Source of the DNA: Paraglaciecola mesophila
Lineage (GTDB): Bacteria > Pseudomonadota > Gammaproteobacteria > Enterobacterales > Alteromonadaceae
DNA: 64,000 bases
Reading direction: 5' to 3'
NCBI RefSeq assembly: GCF_009906955.1
Contig: NZ_CP047656.1
Coordinates: 3,471,001-3,535,000 of the forward strand
The notes under the pieces are model-generated. The model made no database searches, was not told the DNA's origin, and worked only from the letters and a program-made list of their open reading frames with translations. Each line of letters starts with the position of its first letter. Within the stretch, counting starts at the first letter, position 1. A program made the position numbers and the translations under genes. Positions 36,224-45,688 of this stretch are shown here, piece after piece.

Positions 36224-36260
36224 AACAAAAAATGCCGCTTTTTAAAGCGGCATTTTTGTT
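36224..36260. terminator. Bidirectional terminator between the lipoprotein gene and rpoS
   Basis: AAAAAATGCCGCTTT pairs with AAAGCGGCATTTTT around a short loop. It lies 20 bp past the rpoS stop and 34 bp past the lipoprotein stop. Confidence 0.93.
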
Positions 36261-36280
36261 CGATGATTTAAGAGAAAGAG

Positions 36281-37264
36281 TTAAGCCAGTTGATTAAACA
36301 GAGACTCTAAGCTTAGCCCTTTGTGACCCAACATATCTTTGAGTCTACGCAAGGCCTCAACTTGGATCTGGCGAACACGCTCTCGCGTTAAGCCAATTTC
36401 TACACCTACATCTTCAAGTGTCGATGGCTCATAGCCCAACAAACCAAAGCGTCTAGCGAGCACTTCACGTTGCTTAGGATTTAAATCTTCTAACCAACCG
36501 ACTATGCTCAATTTTACATTTTTATCCTGTAAGTCTTCTTCAGGATCGTGACCATTGTCATCAGCAATAATGTCAAGTAATACATTGTCATTATCACTGC
36601 CGATAGGGGTATCAACAGATGTAATACGCTCATTTAAGCGCAGCATTTTTGTCACATCTGCAACAGGTTTTTGTACTGCTTCGGCGATTTCTTCTGCGGT
36701 AGGTTCATGATCTAACTTTTGCGCTAACTCGCGAGACGTACGTAGATAAACATTTAGCTCTTTCACCACATGAATGGGTAAGCGAATGGTGCGGGTTTGG
36801 TTCATTATCGCGCGTTCAATCGTTTGACGTATCCACCAAGTCGCATAAGTAGAAAAGCGAAATCCACGCTCAGGGTCGAATTTTTCGACGGCTCTGATAA
36901 GACCTAAATTTCCTTCTTCAACCAGGTCGAGTAGAGCTAACCCTCGGTTGTTGTAGCGTCTTGCTATTTTGACGACTAATCGCAGATTACTGACTATCAT
37001 GCGCTGTCGGGAGGCTTCGTCGCCTTTGAGGGCTCTGCGTGAAAAATAGACTTCCTCTTCTGCTGAGAGCAGGGGAGAAAAGCCAATTTCACCGAGGTAT
37101 AACTGGGTGGCATCGAGGTTCTTACTCGGGGCATCTTTGCTAGAGACGATATCTTTGAAAGTATCTTCAGACTCTTTCTCTGCTTTGACTAATTCTTTTT
37201 CAACGGCTTCTTCGATGTCGTCGACAAGATCTAATTCTATGGTAGCGCTGTTTTGATGACTCAT
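36281..37264 (-). CDS. rpoS: Stationary-phase sigma factor RpoS
   Basis: Sigma-38 of 327 residues. Region 1.2 ([19 protein letters not shown]), region 2 ([21 protein letters not shown], with [17 protein letters not shown]), region 3 and region 4 ([20 protein letters not shown]) are all present. It directs stress and stationary-phase transcription. It stands last in the ftsB-to-rpoS block, directly after nlpD, as in other gammaproteobacteria, where the main rpoS promoter lies inside nlpD. Confidence 0.98.
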   Translation of the reverse strand: MSHQNSATIELDLVDDIEEAVEKELVKAEKESEDTFKDIVSSKDAPSKNLDATQLYLGEIGFSPLLSAEEEVYFSRRALKGDEASRQRMIVSNLRLVVKIARRYNNRGLALLDLVEEGNLGLIRAVEKFDPERGFRFSTYATWWIRQTIERAIMNQTRTIRLPIHVVKELNVYLRTSRELAQKLDHEPTAEEIAEAVQKPVADVTKMLRLNERITSVDTPIGSDNDNVLLDIIADDNGHDPEEDLQDKNVKLSIVGWLEDLNPKQREVLARRFGLLGYEPSTLEDVGVEIGLTRERVRQIQVEALRRLKDMLGHKGLSLESLFNQLA

Positions 37265-37329
37265 GGGTGACTCCTTAGCTATAACTAATTCCTAGACTTC
37301 TCCTGTTTTCTTATAATTATTTATTGTTA

Positions 37330-38151
37330 TTATCGTTTAGGCAGATAGCGTGAGGGGTCTACAGATTGGCCCTTGTAGCGCACTTCAAAATGAAGTTTTA
37401 CTGTGTCGGAGCCGCTTTTTCCCATGGTCGCTATTTTTTGTCCTGCCCTAACCCACTGTTGTTCTTTAACCAGAATGCTATCGTTATGGGCGTAAGCGCT
37501 CAAAAATGAATCTGAATGCTTTACAATAACCAGCTTTCCATATCCACGCAGGGCATCCCCTGTGTAAACAACTTTGCCTGCAGCGGTTGCCAAAATTGGT
37601 GAACCTATGTTTCCGTTGAAATCTAAACCTTTGTTACCATGTTCTGTGTTAGCAAATCCACGTGAAACAGAGTGCTTAGTTGGCCATAGCCAAGCCGTTA
37701 TTTTGTTCGGAAACTTACTGCTGGAAGAGGTAGTTACCTCTTTTTTAACAGTGGCGTTAGAACCACCATACGCCTGCTTTTTAGGGGGGTCAACTGCTTG
37801 ATTTGATTTTAAATTTGAACTCAGACCAGTACGATTATTAGACTTTTTGACGATTGACCTTGATGGTTTTTTGAGCGTTAAGCGTTGGCCTGGGAAGATG
37901 TTATACGGAGGTGTAATATTATTTAAGTGTGCGATATCTTGGTAGTTTTGTCCACTCTTCCACGAAATTGAATAAAGCGTATCGCCTTTTTCGACAGTGT
38001 AGATTTGTGAGTGATAGGAGGACTTTTGCACATCACGAAAGGTTTTGCCTTGATAAAGCTCAGTGATAGGCGCAGGCGCTTTGCGACCTGAACAAGCCAC
38101 TAAGCTGATGCATAGCATCAGAGTAAGCAAGGTAAGCGCTTTTCTTCTCAT
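37330..38151 (-). CDS. nlpD: Amidase activator lipoprotein NlpD
   Basis: Lipoprotein of 273 residues (lipobox LVAC, Cys 20). A LysM domain (about 51-95, YTVEKGDTLYSISWKSG) and a C-terminal M23/LytM domain (about 150-270) follow. The metal site is degenerate: the expected His is Asn in GNKGLDFNG, and the HxH motif is KLH in VKLHFEVRYKG. As in E. coli NlpD it is therefore not a peptidase but an activator of a cell-separation amidase (AmiC). A basic Ser/Asn/Lys linker joins the domains. It lies 65 bp upstream of rpoS. Confidence 0.95.
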   Translation of the reverse strand: MRRKALTLLTLMLCISLVACSGRKAPAPITELYQGKTFRDVQKSSYHSQIYTVEKGDTLYSISWKSGQNYQDIAHLNNITPPYNIFPGQRLTLKKPSRSIVKKSNNRTGLSSNLKSNQAVDPPKKQAYGGSNATVKKEVTTSSSSKFPNKITAWLWPTKHSVSRGFANTEHGNKGLDFNGNIGSPILATAAGKVVYTGDALRGYGKLVIVKHSDSFLSAYAHNDSILVKEQQWVRAGQKIATMGKSGSDTVKLHFEVRYKGQSVDPSRYLPKR

Positions 38152-38191
38152 ACCTTAGAAATGCCCCTGTAAATATTCAAGGTTAACAAGC

Positions 38192-39133
38192 TCACTCCCG
38201 AGGTGTTGAGCCTACCTTTTCGAGTAGTAACACTGCGCCTGCTCCCAAAAAGGTCAGTGTGATGGCGTACCATAAATAAGATGGTTGATTCGTGAGTAGT
38301 TCAAACGTGGCCGGTAGTATATTTTCTTGCACCAAGGGGATCGTTTTGCCGTGGCTGTTCACGGTCGATTCTAATGTTTGCTTCCATGGCCACACTTTAT
38401 TTAATGACCCCAGCATAAAACCGCCTAGCAAGGCTAAGGTAAGCGTACGATGGGTACTGAACATCCAGTTTAATACCCGTGAAAAGCTCAATAAACCGAA
38501 TACACAACCGACAGCAAACAAGGCTAATGTGGTGATTTCAAGGTTTTTAACAGCGGTTAAAATGGGGGCGTACATCCCTAATAGTAACAAGATGAAACTG
38601 CCTGATATACCAGGCAAAATCATCGCGCAAATGGCTAACATACCGGACAAGAATACAAACAGATTGGTCGCTTCAATAGCGCTCGGTGGGATCATGGTAA
38701 TCAAATAAGCTGCAAGCGTGCCAAATAAAAAGAAGGCGCTAGTTTTGATATCCCATTTTTCTATATGCCGAACTAACGACCAAATAGCGGCCAAGATTAA
38801 ACCAAAGAAAAATGACCATAACATGACCGGATAAACATCGAGCCAATATAAAACCAGTCTAGATACGCTGAAAATACTGAACATAATACCAAGCAATAAG
38901 GTCAGTAAAAATGCGCCATTGATGTGTTTCCATGCAGCTGTAATGCCTTGACGAAAAAGCACGGTTAGTGCTTCGGGGCCGCACTGCTTCAACGAGAAGA
39001 TAAGTTCTTCATATATACCGGTAATAAACGCAATTGTACCTCCTGATACTCCAGGTACCGCATCAGCTGCGCCCATTAACATGCCCTTGGCAGCTAAAGC
39101 GAAGGTGTCTCGCCATGATCGTTTAGTTTGCAT
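38192..39133 (-). CDS. DUF368 membrane protein, undecaprenyl-phosphate translocase family (PopT)
   Basis: Polytopic protein of 313 residues with the two signature re-entrant motifs of DUF368, AVPGVSGGTIAF (about 25-36) and LPGISGSFILLLLG (about 172-185), in an internal inverted repeat. Members of this family (PopT) were recently shown to return undecaprenyl phosphate across the membrane for envelope synthesis. I chose the ATG at 39133; a TTG at 39148 would add five residues and has GGGA too close to it. It is inserted between nlpD and pcm in the rpoS block. Confidence 0.88.
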   Translation of the reverse strand: MQTKRSWRDTFALAAKGMLMGAADAVPGVSGGTIAFITGIYEELIFSLKQCGPEALTVLFRQGITAAWKHINGAFLLTLLLGIMFSIFSVSRLVLYWLDVYPVMLWSFFFGLILAAIWSLVRHIEKWDIKTSAFFLFGTLAAYLITMIPPSAIEATNLFVFLSGMLAICAMILPGISGSFILLLLGMYAPILTAVKNLEITTLALFAVGCVFGLLSFSRVLNWMFSTHRTLTLALLGGFMLGSLNKVWPWKQTLESTVNSHGKTIPLVQENILPATFELLTNQPSYLWYAITLTFLGAGAVLLLEKVGSTPRE

Positions 39134-39214
39134 TATCTTTTTATTCAATCCCTGAGGTTATTCAGTTTTTTGAGCTGTTAGTTTAATTAAGCTTGTTACT
39201 TAACTGATAAAACA

Positions 39215-39853
39215 TTAAATAATGTCACCAGCCACAAGCGGTACAAAGCGAACTGCTTCAATGATCTTTTCGTTAAATTCACCTCCTTCACGGGTAATAC
39301 AATGAAGTTGTTGGCTTTGTTCGCCAACAGGAATAATTAATCGCCCACCATCATTGAGCTGTTCCACTAGCTTCGTGGGAACTTGGCTAGCGGCAGCGGT
39401 GACAATAATGGCATCAAATGGGCCTTTACTAGACCAGCCCTGCCAGCCGTCTCCATGCTTCATAGAGACATTGTGTAGATCCAATTGGTTCATTCTGCGC
39501 TTCGCTTGAAACTGCAAGCTCTTGATCCGTTCCACACTGAATACTTTTTCAAAAAGCTGAGCCAAAATTGCGGTTTGATACCCTGAACCCGTGCCAATTT
39601 CTAGCACCGCTTTGGGGGCATTACTTGATGCTAAAAGCAACTCAGTCATTTTGGCAACAATATATGGTTGCGATATGGTTTGCCCTTGGCCAATAGGTAA
39701 AGCGGTATTTTGATACGCTTTATGGCGCAATGCATCAGGCAAAAACAATTCTCTGGGCGTGCATGCCACAGCCTTTAGCACTGATGTGTTTACTATGCCT
39801 TCTTGTTTTAATAGCTGGGCTAGGCTTTCCCCTTTGCGTGAAGAAACTCTCAT
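39215..39853 (-). CDS. pcm: Protein-L-isoaspartate O-methyltransferase
   Basis: Repairs isoaspartyl damage in proteins with S-adenosylmethionine. The Rossmann motif [15 protein letters not shown], the N-terminal [20 protein letters not shown] and [15 protein letters not shown] (substrate/cofactor site) are all typical. 212 residues, full length. It is 88 bp after surE, the usual partner, and upstream of the DUF368 gene. Confidence 0.97.
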   Translation of the reverse strand: MRVSSRKGESLAQLLKQEGIVNTSVLKAVACTPRELFLPDALRHKAYQNTALPIGQGQTISQPYIVAKMTELLLASSNAPKAVLEIGTGSGYQTAILAQLFEKVFSVERIKSLQFQAKRRMNQLDLHNVSMKHGDGWQGWSSKGPFDAIIVTAAASQVPTKLVEQLNDGGRLIIPVGEQSQQLHCITREGGEFNEKIIEAVRFVPLVAGDII

Positions 39854-39941
39854 GTAACTGTTTATCCAACGTGTGTGTTGTTAATGCCAAATGGTGAACA
39901 GTAATAACGTTTTACCGAGCACGCTATTCTGCTTCTAATCA

Positions 39942-40688
39942 TTATATTTTTGTAATCCATTGTCGCACATCTTCCATAGATTGATGAGCGGTCATATCAA
40001 CTGATAAAGGCGTAACTGAACAGTAGCCTTCACTTATTGCATTAAAGTCGGTCCCTGGCCCTGCATCTTGCTCTTCGCCAACAGGGCCATACCAATAAAT
40101 GGTTTTTCCTCTTGGATCGGTATCCTTAATCATTGTTTTCGCACGGTGCCTTCTGCCTTGTCGTGTCACTTTTATCCCTTTGATCTCGTCAAAGGGTAAA
40201 TCAGGCACATTAACGTTCAAGATTTGGTCGGCGGCTAATGGATGCGCTTGTAGATGCGTTACAATACGACGAACATATTTGGCAGCGCTGATAAAGTTAT
40301 CACTTGTATGCGCACAGAGCGATACTGCAATAGCAGGTAAGCCCATGTATCTGCCTTCGGTTGCAGCTGCAACCGTGCCTGAATAAATCACGTCGTCACC
40401 CAAGTTCGCACCGTGGTTAATGCCAGAAATAACAAGCTCAGGGTCTTGCTGCAAAAAGCTATTAACGCCTACGTGTACACAGTCAGAAGGGGTGCCATTG
40501 ACTGCGAAGAATCCGCTTTGCATTTGCTCCATACGCAGTGGCTGCTGAAGCGACAAAGCGTTACTCGCACCGCTGCAATTTCGATCTGGTGCGATGACCG
40601 TTAATTCATGGTCTTCTTTAAGTTCGTTATATAGCTCGGCTAGCCCTTGAGCGAAAACACCATCATCATTGCTTAATAGAATTCTCAT
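39942..40688 (-). CDS. surE: 5'/3'-nucleotidase SurE
   Basis: Metal-dependent nucleotidase of 248 residues acting on nucleoside monophosphates. LLSNDDGVFAQGL gives metal ligands Asp 8 and Asp 9, with SGASNALSL and SGINHGANLGDDVIYSGTVA (20 residues) as the remaining signature. Its ATG overlaps the truD stop (ATGA), so the two are translationally coupled. Confidence 0.97.
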   Translation of the reverse strand: MRILLSNDDGVFAQGLAELYNELKEDHELTVIAPDRNCSGASNALSLQQPLRMEQMQSGFFAVNGTPSDCVHVGVNSFLQQDPELVISGINHGANLGDDVIYSGTVAAATEGRYMGLPAIAVSLCAHTSDNFISAAKYVRRIVTHLQAHPLAADQILNVNVPDLPFDEIKGIKVTRQGRRHRAKTMIKDTDPRGKTIYWYGPVGEEQDAGPGTDFNAISEGYCSVTPLSVDMTAHQSMEDVRQWITKI

Positions 40689-41737
40689 TCGTTGTTACCT
40701 GTATCGATTGATTCAATATGCAAGATCTCCCGCAAAATAGACGTAGCAAAAGTACCCGAGGGTAAATCGAAGGAAATACGCAGGTTATTCTGCTGCCAAG
40801 TCCAAGTGAGATTGCTTGGATACAAAACAATTGGACGTCGTTCTTGTTCTAAACCTAAATCTGCTAAGGTTTTACTGACTTTGGGGTGCTTGCTAATCAC
40901 ACTTTTCTCAAGCGCTAACGCTGTACCTGTGGATGCAAGCTCTCCCTTACCCCATAACGGTCCCGATATATAGATGTCTCGGTCGGCTAACCGCTGCTTG
41001 ATACTCTCGTCGATGTGCTCGCTAACAAAGTAACTAGCATTGCCTGCTAGTGACATCACATCACCTTGCAGTGGCTGATTGAAATAACCAGCGGCAATGC
41101 GCTCGCTGACTACTTCGTTAAACAACCATGAGCGCAGGGCAGAAATTGCCATTGAACGTTTATTGCGGTTACGAATGGCTTCACCTTCGAGCATTTTTTC
41201 TGCTAGCACCAAATTACTGCCTTTGGGATCATAACGGCTGTCGCCAAAGCGTTGAGGGCCGTAATAATTTGGAACGCCGCTAATATTCACTTGTTCGATG
41301 CGCTTTTCCAGTGCATCTGTCTCTATGACATCACGCAGTAGAATAGTGAATTTATTGCCTTTCAACACTCCCGTTCGCAACTTCTTATTGTGGCGGATGG
41401 CTTTTAAGACTGTTGCACCGGGTACGTCAAGTTTCGTCCAATCATACTCAGCTTTACCGGGTTTATGCACGCCAAACCACTGCTCACTGACGGAGTGTTT
41501 GTCTTTGCGGCCTGCATAGGTAACTGCGCGTAATGGCAGCTGTGCAAACTTAGCGATCTGTTCTGCTAGGTAGGCAGTATTTAAGCCTTCTTTTCGTACC
41601 CACAAATATATATGCTCGCCCTCACCAAGGGGAGCATAGCCGAGTATTTCTTGGACGATGAAATCGTCGGGTTGCTGTTTGAATATGCCCTTAGCTTCGG
41701 GTTCGCTATGTAGATAGTGCCATTGGTTAATCTGCAT
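40685..41737 (-). CDS. truD: tRNA pseudouridine(13) synthase TruD
   Basis: Modifies U13 of tRNA(Glu). The catalytic Asp is in TYAGRKDKHSVSEQWFG; NYYGPQRFG, GNKFTILLRDV and the TruD insertion domain (about 155-300) follow. 350 residues is the normal length. It overlaps surE by four bases and follows ispF by 5 bp. Confidence 0.97.
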   Translation of the reverse strand: MQINQWHYLHSEPEAKGIFKQQPDDFIVQEILGYAPLGEGEHIYLWVRKEGLNTAYLAEQIAKFAQLPLRAVTYAGRKDKHSVSEQWFGVHKPGKAEYDWTKLDVPGATVLKAIRHNKKLRTGVLKGNKFTILLRDVIETDALEKRIEQVNISGVPNYYGPQRFGDSRYDPKGSNLVLAEKMLEGEAIRNRNKRSMAISALRSWLFNEVVSERIAAGYFNQPLQGDVMSLAGNASYFVSEHIDESIKQRLADRDIYISGPLWGKGELASTGTALALEKSVISKHPKVSKTLADLGLEQERRPIVLYPSNLTWTWQQNNLRISFDLPSGTFATSILREILHIESIDTGNNE

Positions 41738-41742
41738 TAAAT

Positions 41743-42231
41743 CTAAACCGTTTTAACCTGTTCCAGTAACACTACGGCGTAACAGGCAATACCCTCTTTA
41801 CGGCCGGCAAAGCCTAATTTTTCAGTCGTTGTGGCTTTAACATTCACTTGACTTAGTTTGGCGCTGACATCTTGACTGATGTTTTCACACATCGTTTGAA
41901 TATGCGGTGACATTTTAGGGGCTTGCGCCACTATGGTTAAATCCAAATTGCCAATTTGGTAACCCTGTTTTTGAACGAGCGTCATGACGTGACGTAGTAG
42001 TTCGCGACTATCTGCACCTTTAAACTGTGCGTCTGTATCAGGGAAATGTTTGCCTATATCGCCAAGAGCGAGTGCGCCTAACAAGGCATCGCATAATGCG
42101 TGCAAAGCAACATCGCCGTCAGAGTGGGCTAATAAGCCTTGCTCGTGTTCGATTTTTACACCGCAAATAGTAATCGGACCGCTATCGCCAAATTTGTGTA
42201 CGTCGTACCCTTGGCCTATACGTATGTTCAT
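41743..42231 (-). CDS. ispF: 2-C-methyl-D-erythritol 2,4-cyclodiphosphate synthase
   Basis: MEP-pathway enzyme of 162 residues. [12 protein letters not shown] (Asp 8, His 10 metal ligands), [20 protein letters not shown] and [14 protein letters not shown] are diagnostic. The start overlaps the ispD stop by four bases (ATGA), the usual ispD-ispF arrangement. Confidence 0.98.
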   Translation of the reverse strand: MNIRIGQGYDVHKFGDSGPITICGVKIEHEQGLLAHSDGDVALHALCDALLGALALGDIGKHFPDTDAQFKGADSRELLRHVMTLVQKQGYQIGNLDLTIVAQAPKMSPHIQTMCENISQDVSAKLSQVNVKATTTEKLGFAGRKEGIACYAVVLLEQVKTV

Positions 42232-42923
42232 AAGACTACCTTGTGTTGTAAATAAAATTCGGCCAACTGTAAGTCCTCTGGTTGGGTGACTTTAATATTA
42301 CTGCTTCGCCCTTCAACTAGATGCACTTTACCGTCAGCCCACTCTATCGCGGATGCTTCATCGGTAATTTGCACTTTTTGTTTAAGCGCATTCGTTAAGG
42401 CACTGCGCAACAATTGTAAGGGGAAAAACTGAGGGGTTAATGCGTGCCATAAGTTATCACGACATTCTGTGTGTAATATTACTTGTGATGAGCTAGCACG
42501 TTTCATCGTGTCACGTGCGCGGCAGGCGAGTATGGCTCCGTGGGGGGAATGGGTGGCTATCGCTAACAGTTTGCTTAGGTCATCATGGGCTAAGCAGGGA
42601 CGGGCGGCATCATGCACTAACACCCAATCTTCATCGTCTATGCTATCAAGCCCTGCTAATACTGAGTTTGCACGTTCACTGCCGCCATGTACGCGCTTCA
42701 CCCAAGGCTGGTTGGCAAGGGGTAAATGGGTGAAGTACTCGTCTTCGGGGCTTAGGGCGACAATCACTTGTTTGATCTGCGGATGGGCGTATAGGTTGTT
42801 TAGAGTGTGTTCTAAAATCGTTTTCCCAGCGATGGTCAAATACTGTTTGGGTCTATCGGCTTGCATGCGCTGACCTATCCCAGCGGCGGGCACAACTACG
42901 GTATATTGGGGAGGAGATTGCAT
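42228..42923 (-). CDS. ispD: 2-C-methyl-D-erythritol 4-phosphate cytidylyltransferase
   Basis: MEP-pathway enzyme of 231 residues. [18 protein letters not shown] is the nucleotide-binding start (basic residues of the Rossmann-like fold), with VHDAARPCL and TDEASAIEW further on. It is followed with overlap by ispF and preceded by ftsB (6 bp). Confidence 0.98.
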   Translation of the reverse strand: MQSPPQYTVVVPAAGIGQRMQADRPKQYLTIAGKTILEHTLNNLYAHPQIKQVIVALSPEDEYFTHLPLANQPWVKRVHGGSERANSVLAGLDSIDDEDWVLVHDAARPCLAHDDLSKLLAIATHSPHGAILACRARDTMKRASSSQVILHTECRDNLWHALTPQFFPLQLLRSALTNALKQKVQITDEASAIEWADGKVHLVEGRSSNIKVTQPEDLQLAEFYLQHKVVL

Positions 42924-42929
42924 GGTTAA

Positions 42930-43208
42930 TTATTCTTCGCTTGGGAGTATTCGGTAGAACGTCTCACCTTGTTTGATTAAGCCTAATTCGTTTCTTGCTC
43001 GTTCTTCTACGGCTTCAAGGCCAATTTTAAGATCTTTTATATCAGCTTTTAGCAAGTTGTTGCGTTGCAGTAACCCAGCGTTCTGTTTAGCTTGTTCGGC
43101 CACTGATTTTTCCATCGCAACATATTCAGGAATACTGTTTTTACCAAACCATAATCGATATTGTAGTGCAGCCAACAGGACGAAAAGGAGTATAGGGACT
43201 ACTTTCAT
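42930..43208 (-). CDS. ftsB: Cell division protein FtsB
   Basis: Divisome protein of 92 residues. An N-terminal membrane helix (about 4-20, VPILLFVLLAALQYRLWFG) is followed by a coiled coil (about 30-75) and the conserved ARNELGLIKQGETFYRIL. It joins FtsL and FtsQ at the division site. AGGAG precedes the ATG. It heads the ftsB-ispD-ispF-truD-surE transcript. Confidence 0.95.
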   Translation of the reverse strand: MKVVPILLFVLLAALQYRLWFGKNSIPEYVAMEKSVAEQAKQNAGLLQRNNLLKADIKDLKIGLEAVEERARNELGLIKQGETFYRILPSEE

Positions 43209-43328
43209 TTTTGTCGGCTCCTGTTATGGGTGAGAAGTGTGATTTAATCGTCAATTGGCAGGTATTATGCCGAGGTTTTTTCATCGCGGCTAGTGCTTGC
43301 TCGCCGCAGTGAATAGATGACAAGCGAA

Positions 43329-43353
43329 AAGGTCAGCTAATCGTGCTGACCTT
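43329..43353 (-). terminator. Hairpin terminator after the TIGR03545 gene
   Basis: AAGGTCAGC / GCTGACCTT, a perfect 9-bp stem with a 7-nt loop. On the minus strand it is followed by TTTTCGC. It starts 30 bp past the stop. Confidence 0.7.
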
Positions 43354-43382
43354 ACTTGAGGAGACATAAAACACCTATATGG

Positions 43383-45146
43383 CTAGTTAAATAACTTACC
43401 TTTGAGTTTATCTTTTAACTTGTCAGTTAATTCGTCTTTTTTGCTATCAACGACGCTGTTTAATTTGCTATCAAGCAAGCTCTGTATGCTACTTAAATCG
43501 CCATCTGCGACCTTTTCCCAATCAAGCCACTGGTCCATTTCTGTATCCGTTGCCCCTAAAGGTCCTTCAATTTTAGCGTTTAGCTTCTGTTTCAGTTCAC
43601 CTAATTTACTGCTTTGTTCGCCGGTTAAATTGTTCAGCATTACTGCGGTCAATTGTTTGTCTAAATCAGAACTTACGCTCAGATCTAAATCACCTAATGT
43701 GCCACCAATATCTGAATTAATGGTCAAATTGCTTAGCGCAGCTAACGTTTCAGCAATGACTTGCGTCAAATTGTTACTCCCTGTCGCGGCTAGGTCTAGC
43801 TGACTGAGAGCAGCGTTGCCCGTACCTGAAATCACATTTTTATTAATGCTGGCTTTACCTGAACTCGACAATAAACCCTTGAGTAACGTGGAAGATAATT
43901 TTTCTTGTTCTAATAATGAAATATCAGATAAGGCTAAACCACGTAAATTCCAATCTTGATTGGCTTTTACGCCTGTATCATTTAAATAAAAATCGCCGTT
44001 TAGTTGCAGTGACTGCCATAGTGAGCTGGTACTTGAATCCACTTTGAAAGTCGTAGGGCGTCCAATTTTATCGTGCTGATTGGTGATGTCGCGCCAAACA
44101 CTGAGCACACTTTCACTGCGCCATGTAACGGATATATCAGCTTTTCGTACTAAAAAATCAGGTAGTGCTGCTGTGTCATCAAACGCAATCCAGCGGCCAT
44201 TGTAGGCTTCTTCTTCTGCCTGTTCTTCCTTACTTTTCGCTAACATGGGAGCGGCTAAATCGTAGGCACTTAGTACGTAATGGCTGAATTCACCGGCTTT
44301 TTCACCAAACACCATAGTGGTGACATCTTGAATTGCTCCTTGATCGCCGGCAATCACCGCCTGCAGTTGAGCATAATCTTCACCTGGGGCGGCCTTTAGT
44401 TCGGCTAAACGTGGCGCCATATCAGCTTTTGCTTCACTGGCGGCGTCTTTAAAGGCGGTAAGTTTAGTTTTGTCCGCTTTAATTTCTTCGCGCAACGCGT
44501 CAAATTCTTCTTTGGCTTTTGCCAGTTCAAGGGGATTTTTGTAATCCGTGTTGGTAATGGCTTCAACCCGTTTCTTGTATTTCTCCAAGGCATCTTTGCT
44601 AGGGAGTTGCTCATACCTTTCTTTTAATATTTCGCTGTGCCTTTGATATGCAGCTCGGGTTTCTTCAACTGCTCTGGTAGTTTTTAGCGGTGATTTTTCC
44701 AGTATGTCGTCGACGCTAGGTAAGTTTTTAGGATCGAAGGCTTCCTGCAATTCTTCTTTGATTGCGGCTTTAGCTGTACGGTAAACCGCCCCTTCCGATT
44801 CTCTTGGCTGGGCAAATTGCACACCACTGATGGTTAAATCATTGATGATTACTTTGCGCAACAGCAATGGGGCTAGTTCGATCTTAGCAATGACTTCATC
44901 GGCTTGTGCTTGGTTTTGTGTTGGCCTAGCCGGATCGGTTAATTGGATACCCGTAAAGGTGATGCCAAGAGGAGAGAAGGTATGGTTTACTTCAGCAATA
45001 TTGACCTCTGCCCCCGTGGTGGACTCTAGGGTGTTAACTGCTGCGAGCTTTATCCAAAAATCCAAAAATACGATGATAATGGCAGCAATAAGACCGGTCA
45101 CAACGAAGAAAGCAATAAGCCCTGGCCAACGTATCAATTTCTGCAT
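43383..45146 (-). CDS. TIGR03545 family membrane-anchored protein (AsmA-like)
   Basis: Protein of 587 residues. One N-terminal membrane helix (about 8-32) is followed by an AsmA-like stretch (NTLESTTGAEVNIAEVNHTF, then IELAPLLLRKVIINDLTISG), a long charged helical/coiled region (about 130-265) and a C-terminal beta-rich repeat part (about 330-540) ending in Lys/Asp-rich helices. It matches the uncharacterised TIGR03545 family, which is nearly always encoded beside TIGR03546, as here. The upstream gene's last codons (GGAGAG) form its ribosome binding site. A role in envelope lipid handling is a guess from the AsmA resemblance. Confidence 0.82.
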   Translation of the reverse strand: MQKLIRWPGLIAFFVVTGLIAAIIIVFLDFWIKLAAVNTLESTTGAEVNIAEVNHTFSPLGITFTGIQLTDPARPTQNQAQADEVIAKIELAPLLLRKVIINDLTISGVQFAQPRESEGAVYRTAKAAIKEELQEAFDPKNLPSVDDILEKSPLKTTRAVEETRAAYQRHSEILKERYEQLPSKDALEKYKKRVEAITNTDYKNPLELAKAKEEFDALREEIKADKTKLTAFKDAASEAKADMAPRLAELKAAPGEDYAQLQAVIAGDQGAIQDVTTMVFGEKAGEFSHYVLSAYDLAAPMLAKSKEEQAEEEAYNGRWIAFDDTAALPDFLVRKADISVTWRSESVLSVWRDITNQHDKIGRPTTFKVDSSTSSLWQSLQLNGDFYLNDTGVKANQDWNLRGLALSDISLLEQEKLSSTLLKGLLSSSGKASINKNVISGTGNAALSQLDLAATGSNNLTQVIAETLAALSNLTINSDIGGTLGDLDLSVSSDLDKQLTAVMLNNLTGEQSSKLGELKQKLNAKIEGPLGATDTEMDQWLDWEKVADGDLSSIQSLLDSKLNSVVDSKKDELTDKLKDKLKGKLFN

Positions 45147-45147
45147 G

Positions 45148-45651
45148 CTACTCTCCTAACGTCTGATAAATTTGATAGATGCGGCTTCCTTTGAGGAACT
45201 GCACTAACTTTAATTTGTTCACCCACTGCATAAAGCGCACGCGGTATTGTACGACGAGTACTTTACTGATGACTAAAATAAAGGGCGCTAGTATCAAGCT
45301 AAAGAGTAAGCTACCTAAGGTAAGGGTATGGTAAAACTGAGTGAGTTGACCAAACGTGGAGTTGTATAACCCTGTCCACATGGCGTTTAAATCAGTCGAG
45401 ACGAGCAAAGATTCACCGATGCCTGACATGAAGGGATTTAACAGTAATGTTAGCCCTGAGAACAATGCATAAGCGAGCAAGAAGGTACTAAGGTTGACTC
45501 TTAAGAAAAGCACAATGAATAGAATAACCAGACTGTGTAAACCCAAAAATGGGGTAAGCCCCATGATCATCCCTAACATCACGCCAAAAGCCAACTGCCA
45601 AGGGCTGTCGTCCGAGTTCAATGCCTTTAGTAATTTTGCTAAAAGTTGCAT
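45148..45651 (-). CDS. TIGR03546 family membrane protein (DUF2062-like)
   Basis: Protein of 167 residues with about four membrane helices. The stretch SPWQLAFGVMLGMIMGLTPF is the mark of the DUF2062/TIGR03546 group. Its stop lies one base before the TIGR03545 start codon, so the two are a coupled pair. No function is established for either. Confidence 0.85.
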   Translation of the reverse strand: MQLLAKLLKALNSDDSPWQLAFGVMLGMIMGLTPFLGLHSLVILFIVLFLRVNLSTFLLAYALFSGLTLLLNPFMSGIGESLLVSTDLNAMWTGLYNSTFGQLTQFYHTLTLGSLLFSLILAPFILVISKVLVVQYRVRFMQWVNKLKLVQFLKGSRIYQIYQTLGE

Positions 45652-45688
45652 AGATAAGTCCTTGTATTAGTAACGTTATTTTTACGAC

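Noticed and set aside
38292..38708. 139-codon frame antisense to the DUF368 gene
   Set aside because: Antisense shadow of a membrane-protein gene; no start signal.
42469..42873. 135-codon frame antisense to ispD
   Set aside because: Shadow of a clearly assigned enzyme, with no family resemblance.
43402..43803. 134-codon frame antisense to the TIGR03545 gene
   Set aside because: It lies wholly opposite a well-supported gene, has Ser/Leu-biased shadow composition and no ribosome binding site.
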